64,000 nt of DNA, taken from Synechococcus sp. UW69. Lineage in GTDB: Bacteria > Cyanobacteriota > Cyanobacteriia > PCC-6307 > Cyanobiaceae. A program made the position numbers and the translations under genes. The DNA lies in assembly GCF_900474185.1 (NCBI RefSeq), contig NZ_UCNW01000011.1, forward strand, positions 248,001 through 312,000. The letters are read 5' to 3'. This document shows, one piece after another, positions 54,168 through 62,791 of this stretch. The notes beneath the pieces were generated by a model. That model did no database searches. It had not been told where the DNA came from and saw nothing but the letters and a program-made list of their open reading frames with translations. Numbering within the stretch: position 1 is the first letter of the stretch; each line of letters begins with the position of its first letter.

Positions 54168-55321
54168 CAGTTGGCACCTGGGGTAAGGACGTCGCCACGA
54201 CGGATGGTGCCGTCCTGGGCGATCAAACAGCCGGCGATCAGTTCATCCTCGGGATCGAGGTTGAGGACACCGTCCTTCATGGTGGGCTCCAAAAGAGCCA
54301 CGAGATTGCGGGCGTAGAGCGCACTGGCGTGATTGGGAACGCTGCAGGGCAGATCATTGCCGCCGATGAGCTTCACACCCTTACGGTCCACGGTCTGACC
54401 AGGCACGGTGTCGGCGCAGTTACCGCCCTGGGCCACCGCCAGGTCAACCACCACAGCGCCTGGACGCATCCGATCGAGCATGTCTTCACTGATCAGGCGC
54501 GGAGCACGGCGACCGGGCACCTGGGCGGTACAGATGGCCACATCGGCCTCAGCCAGTTGATCAGACAGCTGCTGTCGCTGAGCAGCCAGGAATGCATCGG
54601 AGGCCTGTTTGGCATAACCGCCGGATTCAGCCGGCTTGTCTTCCAACTCAGGTGGCTCAATGAAACGGGCGCCGAGCGATTCAACCTGCTCTTTGACCGC
54701 CGGCCTGATGTCACTGACATAGACGACTGCACCGAGGCGGCGGGCTGTGGCGACCGCTTGAAGGCCCGCCACACCAGCTCCAAGAATCACAACCTTTGCA
54801 GGTTGAACGGTGCCCGCTGCCGTCATCAGCATCGGGAAGTAACGATCCAGAGCAGCGGAAGCCAGCAACACCGACTTGTAGCCAGCGATGTTGGCCTGGG
54901 AGGACAAAGCATCCGCAGACTGAGCCCGGCTGATCCGCGGCAGCAGTTCGAGCGCCATTGCAGAGAGACCGCCGCGCTGAAGGCCTGCCGTTAGGTCTTC
55001 GTTGGCGTAGGGGGAGAGCAGACCAACCACCAACGCTCCCTGGCGAAGGCGGGCTAGGCCGGCTGCGCTCGGCGATTGAACACAGAGCAGAACATCCGCC
55101 TGACTCCAGGCCGATGCATCTCCTGCATGGATCAAATCCGCACCCTGCTCGGCATAAGCCTCATCGAGGTAGCCGGAGGCTGTACCGGCTCCGCGTTCGA
55201 CTGCCACATTGCAGCCCAACGAAATGAATTTTTTGACCGTGTCGGGCGTTGCCGCAACCCGGGTTTCTTCCGGTGTCGACTCCACCGGTATCAGAAGTCT
55301 GGGCAAGGGGAACACAACCAC
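54167..55321 (-). CDS. pntAA: NAD(P) transhydrogenase subunit alpha part 1
   Basis: 384 residues of the NAD-binding dI domain. RVAATPDTVKKFISLGCNVAVERGAG, then VILGAGVAGLQAVATARRLGAVV (dinucleotide fold) and the RQD-loop/TAQVPGRRAPRLI region are family marks. Start is GTG at 55321, but GTG at 55315 or the TTG just inside are also possible; no ATG precedes the conserved part. Heads the minus-strand pnt operon and diverges from the unknown gene at 55431; a 16-bp palindrome sits between. Confidence 0.93.
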   Translation of the reverse strand: MVVFPLPRLLIPVESTPEETRVAATPDTVKKFISLGCNVAVERGAGTASGYLDEAYAEQGADLIHAGDASAWSQADVLLCVQSPSAAGLARLRQGALVVGLLSPYANEDLTAGLQRGGLSAMALELLPRISRAQSADALSSQANIAGYKSVLLASAALDRYFPMLMTAAGTVQPAKVVILGAGVAGLQAVATARRLGAVVYVSDIRPAVKEQVESLGARFIEPPELEDKPAESGGYAKQASDAFLAAQRQQLSDQLAEADVAICTAQVPGRRAPRLISEDMLDRMRPGAVVVDLAVAQGGNCADTVPGQTVDRKGVKLIGGNDLPCSVPNHASALYARNLVALLEPTMKDGVLNLDPEDELIAGCLIAQDGTIRRGDVLTPGAN

Positions 55322-55357
55322 CGACCCAAGTGAGGTTACGGGGTCACCCTCTCGCCA

Positions 55358-55373
55358 TCAGGAAGCTTCCTGA
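55358..55373. promoter_or_regulatory. 16-bp perfect palindrome in the pnt divergent region
   Basis: TCAGGAAGCTTCCTGA is perfectly symmetric and lies 36 nt upstream of the pntAA start and 57 nt upstream of the divergent 55431 ATG. Its symmetry and location suit an operator for a dimeric regulator of both transcripts. I recognise no published consensus for it. Confidence 0.45.
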
Positions 55374-55430
55374 AGAAAGCCCCCCTCTTCTGTTGCTCTT
55401 GCTACGTGAAGTGCATCCTCTGTGCTCCTC

Positions 55431-56009
55431 ATGGGTCTCAGCGCAATCGAGTGTCCCGACGGCCTCTGTCACAGCCACCACGGCGGCCACGCCGTTGAAC
55501 GGGAAACCATGCAGTCCACCCTCCAGTTGCACGGCAAGGACTGGTGTGAACGGCTAGCGGAGCGGATTTATGAAATCTCCGTCGACACCTTCTCCCAAAG
55601 CGTGATGCCCAGCCTGCACACGGCCGGCTGGCAGCGGCGACACCTCGACTGGGAATTCAAATTGAATGACGGCGAATGCGAGCCCGATCGAACCCTGGTT
55701 GACGGGATGATCAACGCCACGGAAAGCTTTCTGCGCAGCAGCGAAGTGCACCGCCTGTTCATCCAGGAACTCGTGCAGGGCACATTTGCAGAAGCGGAGA
55801 ATGATGACCTGCGCATCCAGGCGGTCCGCACGCTTGTGGAAACCGAAATCGTGGCGATGCTTGAGGAACGCCGGGAAGAGCTGCTGGATCGGCTCGCTGA
55901 GCAGATGCTGAACTCAGCGAAGGGGGATTTCAAGGCCGCTCGCTCCGCCTCAGAAGAGGCCTTAATGGAAGTGGAACACTTGGTGGTTAACCACGCTGAA
56001 GCGCTCTGA
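55431..56009 (+). CDS. Unknown protein with N-terminal Cys/His cluster
   Basis: 192 residues from ATG at 55431 (a GTG at 55422 is possible). The opening has IECPDGLCHSHHGGHAVERE, Cys and His spaced like a small metal site. The body is strongly helical and acidic-basic patterned (VRTLVETEIVAMLEERREELLDRLAEQML). No membrane segment or named family recognised. Divergent from the pnt operon with the palindrome at 55358-55373 between, so the two may share regulation. Could be a metal- or redox-linked partner; this is inference. Confidence 0.65.
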   Translation: MGLSAIECPDGLCHSHHGGHAVERETMQSTLQLHGKDWCERLAERIYEISVDTFSQSVMPSLHTAGWQRRHLDWEFKLNDGECEPDRTLVDGMINATESFLRSSEVHRLFIQELVQGTFAEAENDDLRIQAVRTLVETEIVAMLEERREELLDRLAEQMLNSAKGDFKAARSASEEALMEVEHLVVNHAEAL

Positions 56010-56042
56010 AGGAAGGCTCTAGCGCCAAAACGTGCTGCCGAA

Positions 56043-56219
56043 TCAAACGATCGGCAGCACTTCCTGTTCAAGTCCAAGGGCCCAGCTCAGCTCTCCGCGG
56101 CGATGCAGAACGCGCGCTCGAAGAATCAATGGGTCGATGTCGCAATCGAGTTCCCAACAGCCATCCAGTTGATCGCGAAGCTGATCGAGAGGGCTGCTGA
56201 AGAAGGAGCGTTGGGCCAT
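56043..56219 (-). CDS. Small hypothetical protein
   Basis: 58 residues from ATG at 56219 (MAQRSFFSSPLDQLRDQLDGCWELD). Helical, acidic, with no known motif. A longer frame to 56276 exists. It is convergent with the 55431 gene (33 nt apart) and divergent from the helicase. No ribosome site is clear, so the call is weak. Confidence 0.4.
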   Translation of the reverse strand: MAQRSFFSSPLDQLRDQLDGCWELDCDIDPLILRARVLHRRGELSWALGLEQEVLPIV

Positions 56220-56466
56220 GGCGATGGGCGGGACCCGATCCCGATGGAGCTGATGGCCGGACGGTAGAGATGCCACGGCGCAAAAGAATGGTTAAAAAGA
56301 CTCATCTTCCCGGGGGGGCGATATCTCAGCCGTCAGCTTCAACCTCCCGTCCAAGGTCAACACCGATCAGGACCCAGTACCTGTCCAACCAAGACAGTGG
56401 CAGCAACAGCTGATCCAACTCCTGCGACGCAGGCTTGAGCTTCAGGGCAGCAGCCGCGACCTTCTT

Positions 56467-57774
56467 GTGTTTGCAGGCCCAGGAGCGGGGAAAACACTGG
56501 GTGCTCTGCTGGGATTCCGCGCGATGCGGGATCTAGGCCGGCTGAACCATTTCGTGGTCTTCTGCCACCGCACCTCAATCCTGAATCAATGGAAATCAGC
56601 CGCTGCTCGTCTTGGCTTGCGGCTGGAGGAGTGGCCCTGCACGCCGGAACAGAGCCTTGGAGCAGACGGTCTTTTGGTGACGTATCAGGGTGCTGGTCGT
56701 CAACGCGACGGGCTGCGAGCACGTCTTGAGGAATGGGGCACAAGCGCCTGCATGGCGATCGCCGATGAGGCACACCATCTCGGCGTCAATCCCGACGAAC
56801 CGGACGCAACAGCCTGGGGTCAGACCTTTCTGGAGCTGACCACCACCGTCCGCCTGCGTCTGGGACTCACAGGAACCCCCTTTCGTGCCGACAACCTGGG
56901 GTTCTGCGCCGCCCGTCGAATCCGGGTTCAACTGGACGACGGTGGCTGGGTCGAGCAGATCCGTCCGGATCTCTGCGTGGAACCAAGGGACCTGATCGCA
57001 GCAGGGGATGTGCGCCCCCTGGAGTTCCGCTTTCAAGACGGCTGGGTGGAACACAGCCGCGAGGGACTACCCGATCGCGACGTTTCCCCCCTTTCTTCCG
57101 AACAGCGGGAAAGCTGGCGTGCTCGAAACCTGCGTCGCGCCATACGCCTAGCCGACAGCAGCAGCATTGGCCAGCAGGTGCTGCTGAGAGCGCAGCAGAA
57201 ATTGAATCAACTCCAGGAGCGTCAGCCACAGTCGGCTGGCCTTGTCATCGCCCGCGACATCAATCACGCCGAGGCCATCAGCCGGGTGTTGATTGAAGAC
57301 GGCAACCGGGTGGAGCTGATTCATTCCCAGAGCCCCCAAGCGACGGAACGCTTGAACGCCTTCCAAAGCGGTAGTGCCGATTGGCTTGTGAGCATTGACA
57401 TGTGCGCGGAGGGCTTTGATGCACCACGCCTAAGGGTGGTTGCCTATCTGACCACCGTTGTGACCCGCAGCCGTTTTGTGCAGGGCATCACCCGGGCCGT
57501 GCGGATGACACCAGAACTGGCCGCCTGCGAAGCCATTCCCCGAGAAGCCTCCTTCGTCTTCGCTCCGGCAGACCCACTGCTCATGGACTACGCACGGTCA
57601 TGGTCGGTGGCAGAGCCTTACGTGCTGCGCCCTCAGGGCCAGGACTCCCAGGATGACTTGCAGGGTGTTGGGCCATGGCGCGGCCCCAGCCTTCCCCTCG
57701 AAGCGGTTGAAGATGGAGCCGGTGCGGTGATCCGCCTGAAAACACCCGAATTGCCCACTTTTTTGCAGCGCTGA
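56467..57774 (+). CDS. SF2 DEAD/DEAH-type helicase (5' end frameshifted)
   Basis: 435 residues in the intact frame. Walker A is GPGAGKT, almost at the start; motif II is DEAH (IADEAHHLG), then LGLTGTPFRAD, and the C-terminal helicase domain ends in RSRFVQGITRAVRM (motif VI with the Arg finger). Upstream bases in the same frame code a plausible helix up to about 56310 (QPRQWQQQLIQLL), so the true gene starts earlier. ATG 56288 lies one base out of frame, and one extra G in the G7 run at 56312-56318 would join them. Function unknown; res-subunit-like proteins of this kind are common in marine Synechococcus. Confidence 0.8.
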   Translation: MFAGPGAGKTLGALLGFRAMRDLGRLNHFVVFCHRTSILNQWKSAAARLGLRLEEWPCTPEQSLGADGLLVTYQGAGRQRDGLRARLEEWGTSACMAIADEAHHLGVNPDEPDATAWGQTFLELTTTVRLRLGLTGTPFRADNLGFCAARRIRVQLDDGGWVEQIRPDLCVEPRDLIAAGDVRPLEFRFQDGWVEHSREGLPDRDVSPLSSEQRESWRARNLRRAIRLADSSSIGQQVLLRAQQKLNQLQERQPQSAGLVIARDINHAEAISRVLIEDGNRVELIHSQSPQATERLNAFQSGSADWLVSIDMCAEGFDAPRLRVVAYLTTVVTRSRFVQGITRAVRMTPELAACEAIPREASFVFAPADPLLMDYARSWSVAEPYVLRPQGQDSQDDLQGVGPWRGPSLPLEAVEDGAGAVIRLKTPELPTFLQR

Positions 57775-57871
57775 ACACAGCTTTGGTCAGAGGAAAATGC
57801 GAACTTGTGCGAATGGGAGGCTCGAATGGGACCCCCGATCCGTCAACCTGATCAACATCGAGGAGTCAGTT

Positions 57872-58120
57872 ATGGATGCCGCAATGGAACGCCGGGTCAT
57901 CGTTGCAAGCGGCTGGGCATCCACGCGCATCGCAGTCCTGGACAAGGAAGAGCGCTATGAAGACAGTTATGCCATCACCCAAGAATTCTGCGAATGGATC
58001 ACTTGCATAGGAGAAAACATGGAGATGCTTGAGGCCAATGTTTTGGCCGTTCCGCGCAATCCAAGCAAGCGTCGGCCGATTCACGACCCAACGTCCAACG
58101 ATTCCCAGGTTGAAATCTAA
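57872..58120 (+). CDS. Small hypothetical protein
   Basis: 82 residues from ATG at 57872 ([15 protein letters not shown]), chosen because GAGGAG lies about 6 nt upstream. It contains two Cys-bearing helices ([15 protein letters not shown]) and a basic C-terminal stretch (PSKRRP). No family recognised. It follows the helicase by 97 nt and precedes the NTRC gene. Confidence 0.5.
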   Translation: MDAAMERRVIVASGWASTRIAVLDKEERYEDSYAITQEFCEWITCIGENMEMLEANVLAVPRNPSKRRPIHDPTSNDSQVEI

Positions 58121-58227
58121 AAACAACCTTAAATTCTTCCAAGCTTGATACATCTTTTTTTGGGTTGCAGTCCACCACTGGCTCAAGCACGGCTTTAGAT
58201 TTAACTCATAGTCAGTTCGCTTTAGCA

Positions 58228-59610
58228 GTGGTTCAAGGCGGTTCGGATCACATCGAAAATCTGGTTGTCGTCGGTTCAGGCCCAGCCGGTTACACGGCGG
58301 CCATCTATGCAGCACGCGCCAACCTGCAACCGCTGCTGATCACCGGCTTTCAACGCGGGGGTATCCCCGGCGGACAGTTGATGACCACGACTCATGTCGA
58401 GAATTTTCCCGGTTTTCCAGATGGTGTTCTCGGTCCTGACCTGATGGATCTGATGAAGTCCCAGGCTGTTCGTTGGGGCACCCACCTGCTGGAAGCCGAT
58501 GCCGACAGGATTGATCTGACGTCGAAGCCCTATCGCATTGAGGTCGACGGTCAGACCATCCACACCCATGCCCTGGTGATCGCCACCGGCGCCAGTGCAA
58601 ACCGTCTCAAACTTCCGTCAGAGAGTGCCTTTTGGAGCAAGGGCATCAGCGCCTGCGCGATCTGTGACGGGGCCACGCCGCAGTTCCGCAACGAAGAGCT
58701 TGCCGTGGTCGGCGGCGGAGATTCCGCCTGCGAGGAAGCGGTGTACCTCACCAAATATGGAAGCCACGTCCATTTGGTGGTGCGCTCGGACAAACTCCGT
58801 GCCAGCGCAGCCATGGCTGATCGGGTCTTGGCCAATGACGCCATCACCGTGCACTGGAACAGCGAGATCGTTGACGTCAGCGGAGATGAATGGATGCAGT
58901 CGATGACCCTGCGGGATCGCAATGAAGGCAGTTCTCAGAGCCTTGCTGTCAAAGGGCTCTTCTATGCGATTGGCCACACCCCCAACACTGATCTGCTTCA
59001 GGGGCAACTTGATCTCGATGAGAAGGGTTATCTGAAAACGGAAGTGGGGCGTCCGGAAACGTCCTTGGAGGGCGTCTTCGCTGCCGGCGATGTGGCTGAT
59101 GCTGAATGGCGTCAGGGCATCACCGCAGCCGGAAGTGGCTGCAAAGCAGCCTTGGCAGCAGAGCGCTGGCTAAGCCATCACAACCTGGCAACCCGTGTGC
59201 AACGCCAAGACGTGGAGCCAGCGGTGGCGGAACGTCCGGTCAACGTGGAGGTCACCACAGAAGCGACCTACGACCCTCAAGGGCTGTGGCAGAAGGGAAG
59301 CTTTGCCCTGCGCAAGCTTTATCACGACAGCACGAAGCCTCTGCTTGTGATCTATACCTCACCAAGCTGCGGCCCTTGCCACGTGCTGAAGCCTCAGCTG
59401 CGACGGGTGATTGAAGAGCTGAATGGATCTGCCCAGGCTGTTGTCATCGACATCGAAGCTGATCAGCAGATCGCTGAACAGGCAGGGGTCAATGGCACAC
59501 CCACAGTTCAGCTGTTCCACCAGAAAGCGATGGTGAAGCAATGGCGCGGCGTCAAGCAGCGCAGCGAATTCAAGGCTGCGATTGAATCCTGCCTTCAGGC
59601 TGCCGCCTGA
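58228..59610 (+). CDS. ntrC: NADPH thioredoxin reductase C (NTRC), reductase-thioredoxin fusion
   Basis: About 460 residues. FAD-binding [10 protein letters not shown], the redox-active CAICDG (C143 and C146 counted from the GTG at 58228), NADPH-binding [13 protein letters not shown], then a C-terminal thioredoxin domain with CGPC ([11 protein letters not shown]). NTRC passes NADPH electrons to 2-Cys peroxiredoxin and supports redox balance in dim light. The start is uncertain: TTG at 58165 would add an unconserved 21 residues. The symbol is for the plant/cyanobacterial NTRC and must not be confused with the nitrogen regulator. Confidence 0.92.
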   Translation: MVQGGSDHIENLVVVGSGPAGYTAAIYAARANLQPLLITGFQRGGIPGGQLMTTTHVENFPGFPDGVLGPDLMDLMKSQAVRWGTHLLEADADRIDLTSKPYRIEVDGQTIHTHALVIATGASANRLKLPSESAFWSKGISACAICDGATPQFRNEELAVVGGGDSACEEAVYLTKYGSHVHLVVRSDKLRASAAMADRVLANDAITVHWNSEIVDVSGDEWMQSMTLRDRNEGSSQSLAVKGLFYAIGHTPNTDLLQGQLDLDEKGYLKTEVGRPETSLEGVFAAGDVADAEWRQGITAAGSGCKAALAAERWLSHHNLATRVQRQDVEPAVAERPVNVEVTTEATYDPQGLWQKGSFALRKLYHDSTKPLLVIYTSPSCGPCHVLKPQLRRVIEELNGSAQAVVIDIEADQQIAEQAGVNGTPTVQLFHQKAMVKQWRGVKQRSEFKAAIESCLQAAA

Positions 59611-59622
59611 GGGCAGCGGACA

Positions 59623-59892
59623 TCAACGACGGCGAGGTCCACCGGGGCGGTTTCCACCGGGACGACCACCAGGAGCACCGGCATTGCGCTCCCGATAAGT
59701 GATGCGGCCACGGGTGAGGTCATAGGGGCTGATTTCCACCAGAACCTTGTCACCGGCGAGCAATTTGATTCGAAACTTGGTGAGCTTTCCAGCCGCTCTG
59801 CAAAGGCATTGGTGGCCTGCAGGCTGCTCGAGGGTGACCAGATAGAACCCGTTGCCCTGTTCCTTCTCGATCACGCCCGAGGTTTCGATCAT
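59623..59892 (-). CDS. infA: Translation initiation factor IF-1
   Basis: 89 residues. The OB-fold core (MIETSGVIEKEQGNGFYLVTLE, then LAGDKVLVEISPYDLTRGRITYR) matches IF-1, which blocks the ribosomal A site in initiation. The usual length is about 72; here a Gly/Arg/Pro-rich tail (GGRPGGNRPGGPRRR) is added. ATG at 59892 fits the family. Whether the tail has a function is unknown. Confidence 0.92.
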   Translation of the reverse strand: MIETSGVIEKEQGNGFYLVTLEQPAGHQCLCRAAGKLTKFRIKLLAGDKVLVEISPYDLTRGRITYRERNAGAPGGRPGGNRPGGPRRR

Positions 59893-59999
59893 GCGTCGGT
59901 AGCCAATTCTGTCTTGCTGGTATCAGTTTAGAAGGCCACTTGCGCCCCGCCGAGACAACAGAGCCCTTAGGCTCCAACGCCCACCCCACTCCCCCTGCC

Positions 60000-60092
60000 G
60001 TGATTCTTCCCCCGTTGAGCATGGATCTGGGTCTGCTGCTGATCTCCGTCGGCGTGGTCAACCTGTGGAGGATGCGAGAGAACGCGAGCTGA
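60000..60092 (+). CDS. Very small membrane peptide (possible)
   Basis: 30 residues from GTG at 60000 (MILPPLSMDLGLLLISVGVV, then NLWRMRENAS); 23 if ATG 60021 is used. One hydrophobic helix with a positive end suits a small membrane subunit or a leader peptide. The stop is separated by one base from the TTG start of the next gene, consistent with coupling. No family recognised. Low confidence because of size. Confidence 0.35.
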   Translation: MILPPLSMDLGLLLISVGVVNLWRMRENAS

Positions 60093-60093
60093 C

Positions 60094-60744
60094 TTGACGA
60101 CGCTGCTGCTGAACAAACCCTTTGGGGTCTTGAGTCAATTCACGCCGGAGGAAGGGAGCCGTTGGGGGTGCTTGAGCGACTTTGTTGACGTGCCCCAGGT
60201 CTACGCCGCTGGGCGTCTTGACGCCGACAGCGAGGGGCTGCTGATCCTTACCAGCAACGGTCGCCTGCAACAGCGCCTCACCGACCCACGCTTTGGCCAT
60301 TGGCGCAGCTACTGGGCGCAAGTCGAAGGCACCCCCACCATCGAACAGCTGCAACAACTTCGCGATGGTGTTGTCATTCAAGGCCGTCGCACCCTGCCGG
60401 CAAAAGCACAGTGGCTTCAAGGGCACGACCAACCGCAACTCCCCGATAGAAGGCCTCCCATTCGTTACCGCGCCGCAATCCCCACCAGCTGGCTACAGCT
60501 GTCACTTACCGAAGGACGCAACCGGCAAGTGCGACGCATGACTGCGGCCGTCGGACTACCGACATTGCGTTTGGTGCGCTGCTGCATTGACTTGATGGAC
60601 AATGGCCCACCGCTGGACCTGAAAGAACTTCAAGCCGGAGACTGGCGTGCAGTGACAGGTGCTGAACAGGAGCGGCTCAACAAGCTCATCAGCAGCAAGC
60701 CGATCTCTTCTGGCCCTCGTCGGGGAGGGAACCGACGAGGGTGA
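60094..60744 (+). CDS. RsuA/RluE-type rRNA pseudouridine synthase
   Basis: 216 residues without an S4 domain. LLLNKPFGVLSQFTP, the catalytic motif GRLDADSEGLLILTSNG (Asp nucleophile), and LTEGRNRQVRRM are signatures of the RsuA/RluE/RluF group. RluE makes pseudouridine 2457 of 23S rRNA; that target is likely but not proven. TTG start at 60094; the 3' end overlaps the convergent ArsM-like gene by 56 nt. Confidence 0.88.
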   Translation: MTTLLLNKPFGVLSQFTPEEGSRWGCLSDFVDVPQVYAAGRLDADSEGLLILTSNGRLQQRLTDPRFGHWRSYWAQVEGTPTIEQLQQLRDGVVIQGRRTLPAKAQWLQGHDQPQLPDRRPPIRYRAAIPTSWLQLSLTEGRNRQVRRMTAAVGLPTLRLVRCCIDLMDNGPPLDLKELQAGDWRAVTGAEQERLNKLISSKPISSGPRRGGNRRG

Positions 60745-61504
60745 CCGCGCGAAATGCAATGTCCTCCACCTCGCGCCAGGGCTTTTCGCTGCGCTCTGCA
60801 TAGCGAACCTGCTCAAAGCCAAGAGCCTCAAAGGCTTCCAAGAAATCCTGCTCCTGCCAGGCGCCACTGATGCATCCACTCCAAAGATCAGGGTCCTGCT
60901 GCAAACGCAGGGGCACAACCTGATCGCAGACGATGTCGCTAATGGCAACCCGTCCGCCGGGAGCAAGAACCCGGCGAATGTTGGCCAGCAGCCTGTCGCG
61001 GGAGGATGGATTCACCAGATTGAGCACACAGTTGCTCAACACAACATCCATCGAGGCATCGGCAATCAGGGGCTCTCCCGCAGCAGCAGGCGCATCAAGG
61101 GCTTCGATGGCTCCATCAACAAAACGGACGTTGTCGAACCCCACTGCTGACGCCACGACCGGGATCGCCGACCGCGACAGGACAAGCATGTCGTCATTGC
61201 GATCCACACCGGTGACGCTGCCGGACTTTCCGACAATTTGGCTGCAGATGAAGGCGTTTTTACCGCTGCCGCTGCCAAGGTCGAGCACACGATCACCCTG
61301 CTTCACCCATCGGGTGGGATCACCGCAGCCGTAATCACGCTCGACAACAGCATCGGGAATCACTCGCAGCAGGGCAGGGTCAAAGCCAACCGGGGTGCAC
61401 AAGCAGGCTTCCTGCTCGTGTGCAGCGGCTCCGTAACGGGCTTCAACAGCCTGTGTTTGATCCAGAGACTGGGGCTGAGAGGGAGGGCAACACGACTCAG
61501 CCAT
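60689..61504 (-). CDS. ArsM-like SAM-dependent methyltransferase
   Basis: 271 residues. An N-terminal Cys pair (ESCCPPSQ), ERDYGCGDPT with a Cys near 59, SAM motif VLDLGSGSGKNAF, LSNCVLNL (Cys near 159), and WSGCISGAW (Cys near 213) fit the three conserved cysteines of arsenite methyltransferases. Such enzymes methylate As(III) and may begin arsenosugar synthesis in marine algae and cyanobacteria. Another methyltransferase role is possible. It overlaps the small gene upstream by 1 nt and the pseudouridine synthase gene by 56 nt. ATG at 61504. Confidence 0.75.
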   Translation of the reverse strand: MAESCCPPSQPQSLDQTQAVEARYGAAAHEQEACLCTPVGFDPALLRVIPDAVVERDYGCGDPTRWVKQGDRVLDLGSGSGKNAFICSQIVGKSGSVTGVDRNDDMLVLSRSAIPVVASAVGFDNVRFVDGAIEALDAPAAAGEPLIADASMDVVLSNCVLNLVNPSSRDRLLANIRRVLAPGGRVAISDIVCDQVVPLRLQQDPDLWSGCISGAWQEQDFLEAFEALGFEQVRYAERSEKPWREVEDIAFRAVTLVGSLPDEGQKRSACC

Positions 61505-61719
61505 CAGCCGATGGACTCCTGCAGCTCACGCACCACGTTCCACTGGCCGTACCAGTAGTTGGCCTCGGCGCGACGGTCCGGATCCGCCACACCATCAACC
61601 GCATCGGGCCCCACCGACTTCCACAACTCATGACCGCAAACACGGTTGAGACCCTGTTCTGCTTCATCCGACAACAACTGCAGACGCCGCTGCAGATTTT
61701 TGAGCTGAGCGACAGCCAT
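61504..61719 (-). CDS. Small protein of unknown function, co-expressed with the ArsM-like gene
   Basis: 71 residues (MAVAQLKNLQRRLQLLSDEAEQGL), helical, with Trp/Tyr-rich end (ANYWYGQWNVVREL). No family recognised. Its stop overlaps the ArsM-like start by one base (TGATG), a strong sign of coupled expression. A typical promoter (TTGATA-N16-TACTAT) lies just upstream. Confidence 0.6.
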   Translation of the reverse strand: MAVAQLKNLQRRLQLLSDEAEQGLNRVCGHELWKSVGPDAVDGVADPDRRAEANYWYGQWNVVRELQESIG

Positions 61720-61741
61720 CAGAAAAAAATCAATTAAGGCG

Positions 61742-61769
61742 ATAGTACAAAAGAACCAAAGAGTATCAA
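61742..61769 (-). promoter_or_regulatory. Sigma70-type promoter of the small gene and ArsM-like gene
   Basis: On the minus strand, TTGATA (61764-61769) and TACTAT (61742-61747) are separated by 16 nt, close to the ideal. The predicted start is about 16 nt before the ATG at 61719, giving a short leader without a clear ribosome site. This is a match by eye, not a mapped start. Confidence 0.5.
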
Positions 61770-61772
61770 GGT

Positions 61773-62735
61773 TCAGAAGGGGAGCTTTTTCTTCGCGTCC
61801 TTATCGAGATCCGCTTCCATCTCACGCAAACGCTTCAGGATCGTGTCGTAGTACTCACTGATGTAACTCTCCATATCGGTGGTTTCGGATTCGTCGAGAC
61901 CAAACGCTGCGTAGCTGGTTTGCATCGGAGCGTCGAGGGTCTGACCACTACCGGTGACCTCTGCAAATGCAAGCCGCTCCGCCACGTTGACGGCAGGCTC
62001 AAAGAAGGAGGCCACACCCTGCATCAGATTGATCAAGAAGGGCTGAACCCGAAACACCCTGGCCGTCTTGCCACTGCAGCGTTCGCACAGCTGCACCAGT
62101 TCACCGGTGTTCCAGGGCTTAGGCCCGACGACCGGGTACGCACTGCGAACGGTCTCCGGCCGCTCGAGAGCCGCAACAGCGAATCGAGCCATGTCCTGGG
62201 TGTTCATGTAGGCAATGGCCGTAGGGCTGCCACTGACCCAAACGGTTTGGCTCTCCAGAACAGGGATGGCGAACTGGCTGATCACCCCCTGCATGAACGC
62301 AGCACCCTGCAGGATCGTGTAATCCAGATCCGATGACTCCAGCAGCTTCTCCGTGCAGGCCTTGATGTCCATCAATGGAACATCGCGATGCTGATGAGCT
62401 CCCAGCAAGGAGAGAAAGACAAAACGCTTGACATCAGCCCTTTCGCAGGCACGAAGCAGATTGAGCTTTCCGTCCCAATCCGTCTCGTAGATGCTGCGTG
62501 GATCGTTGGGCCGACTTGTGGACGCATCGATAACGGCATCGACGCCTTCAAGGGCGTAATCCAGGCTGTCTGGTTCGAGCAGGTCGCCGCGGGTCAACTC
62601 ACAACCCCATTCCTGAAGAAAAGCAGCCTTGCGGGGCGCCCGCACCATGCAACGCACCTGGTGGCCGGCATCGATGGCACGACGGGCGATCTGTCGTCCC
62701 AGGGTGCCCGTGCCACCCACCACAAGCACTTGCAT
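61773..62735 (-). CDS. ycf39: NmrA-like atypical SDR protein, Ycf39 type
   Basis: 320 residues with an NAD(P)-binding N-terminus VLVVGGTGTLGRQIARRA. The mid-part (FVFLSLLGAHQHRDVPLMDIK, TILQGAAFMQGVI) and the long C-terminal helix ending DAKKKLPF are those of Ycf39, which helps deliver chlorophyll to photosystem II assembly with high-light-inducible proteins. Located next to petM. ATG at 62735. The lack of a catalytic Tyr-x-x-x-Lys is usual for the atypical SDR group. Confidence 0.88.
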   Translation of the reverse strand: MQVLVVGGTGTLGRQIARRAIDAGHQVRCMVRAPRKAAFLQEWGCELTRGDLLEPDSLDYALEGVDAVIDASTSRPNDPRSIYETDWDGKLNLLRACERADVKRFVFLSLLGAHQHRDVPLMDIKACTEKLLESSDLDYTILQGAAFMQGVISQFAIPVLESQTVWVSGSPTAIAYMNTQDMARFAVAALERPETVRSAYPVVGPKPWNTGELVQLCERCSGKTARVFRVQPFLINLMQGVASFFEPAVNVAERLAFAEVTGSGQTLDAPMQTSYAAFGLDESETTDMESYISEYYDTILKRLREMEADLDKDAKKKLPF

Positions 62736-62791
62736 CGGCGCCTTCCTCGCGAAGAGGGGAGCCTAATGGCCCCCGCTTCAAAGCGACTGCT

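Noticed and set aside
56288-58120. Defence system around the helicase
   Set aside because: Only one helicase-like gene and a tiny unknown protein are present; no nuclease, methyltransferase or other partner supports this.
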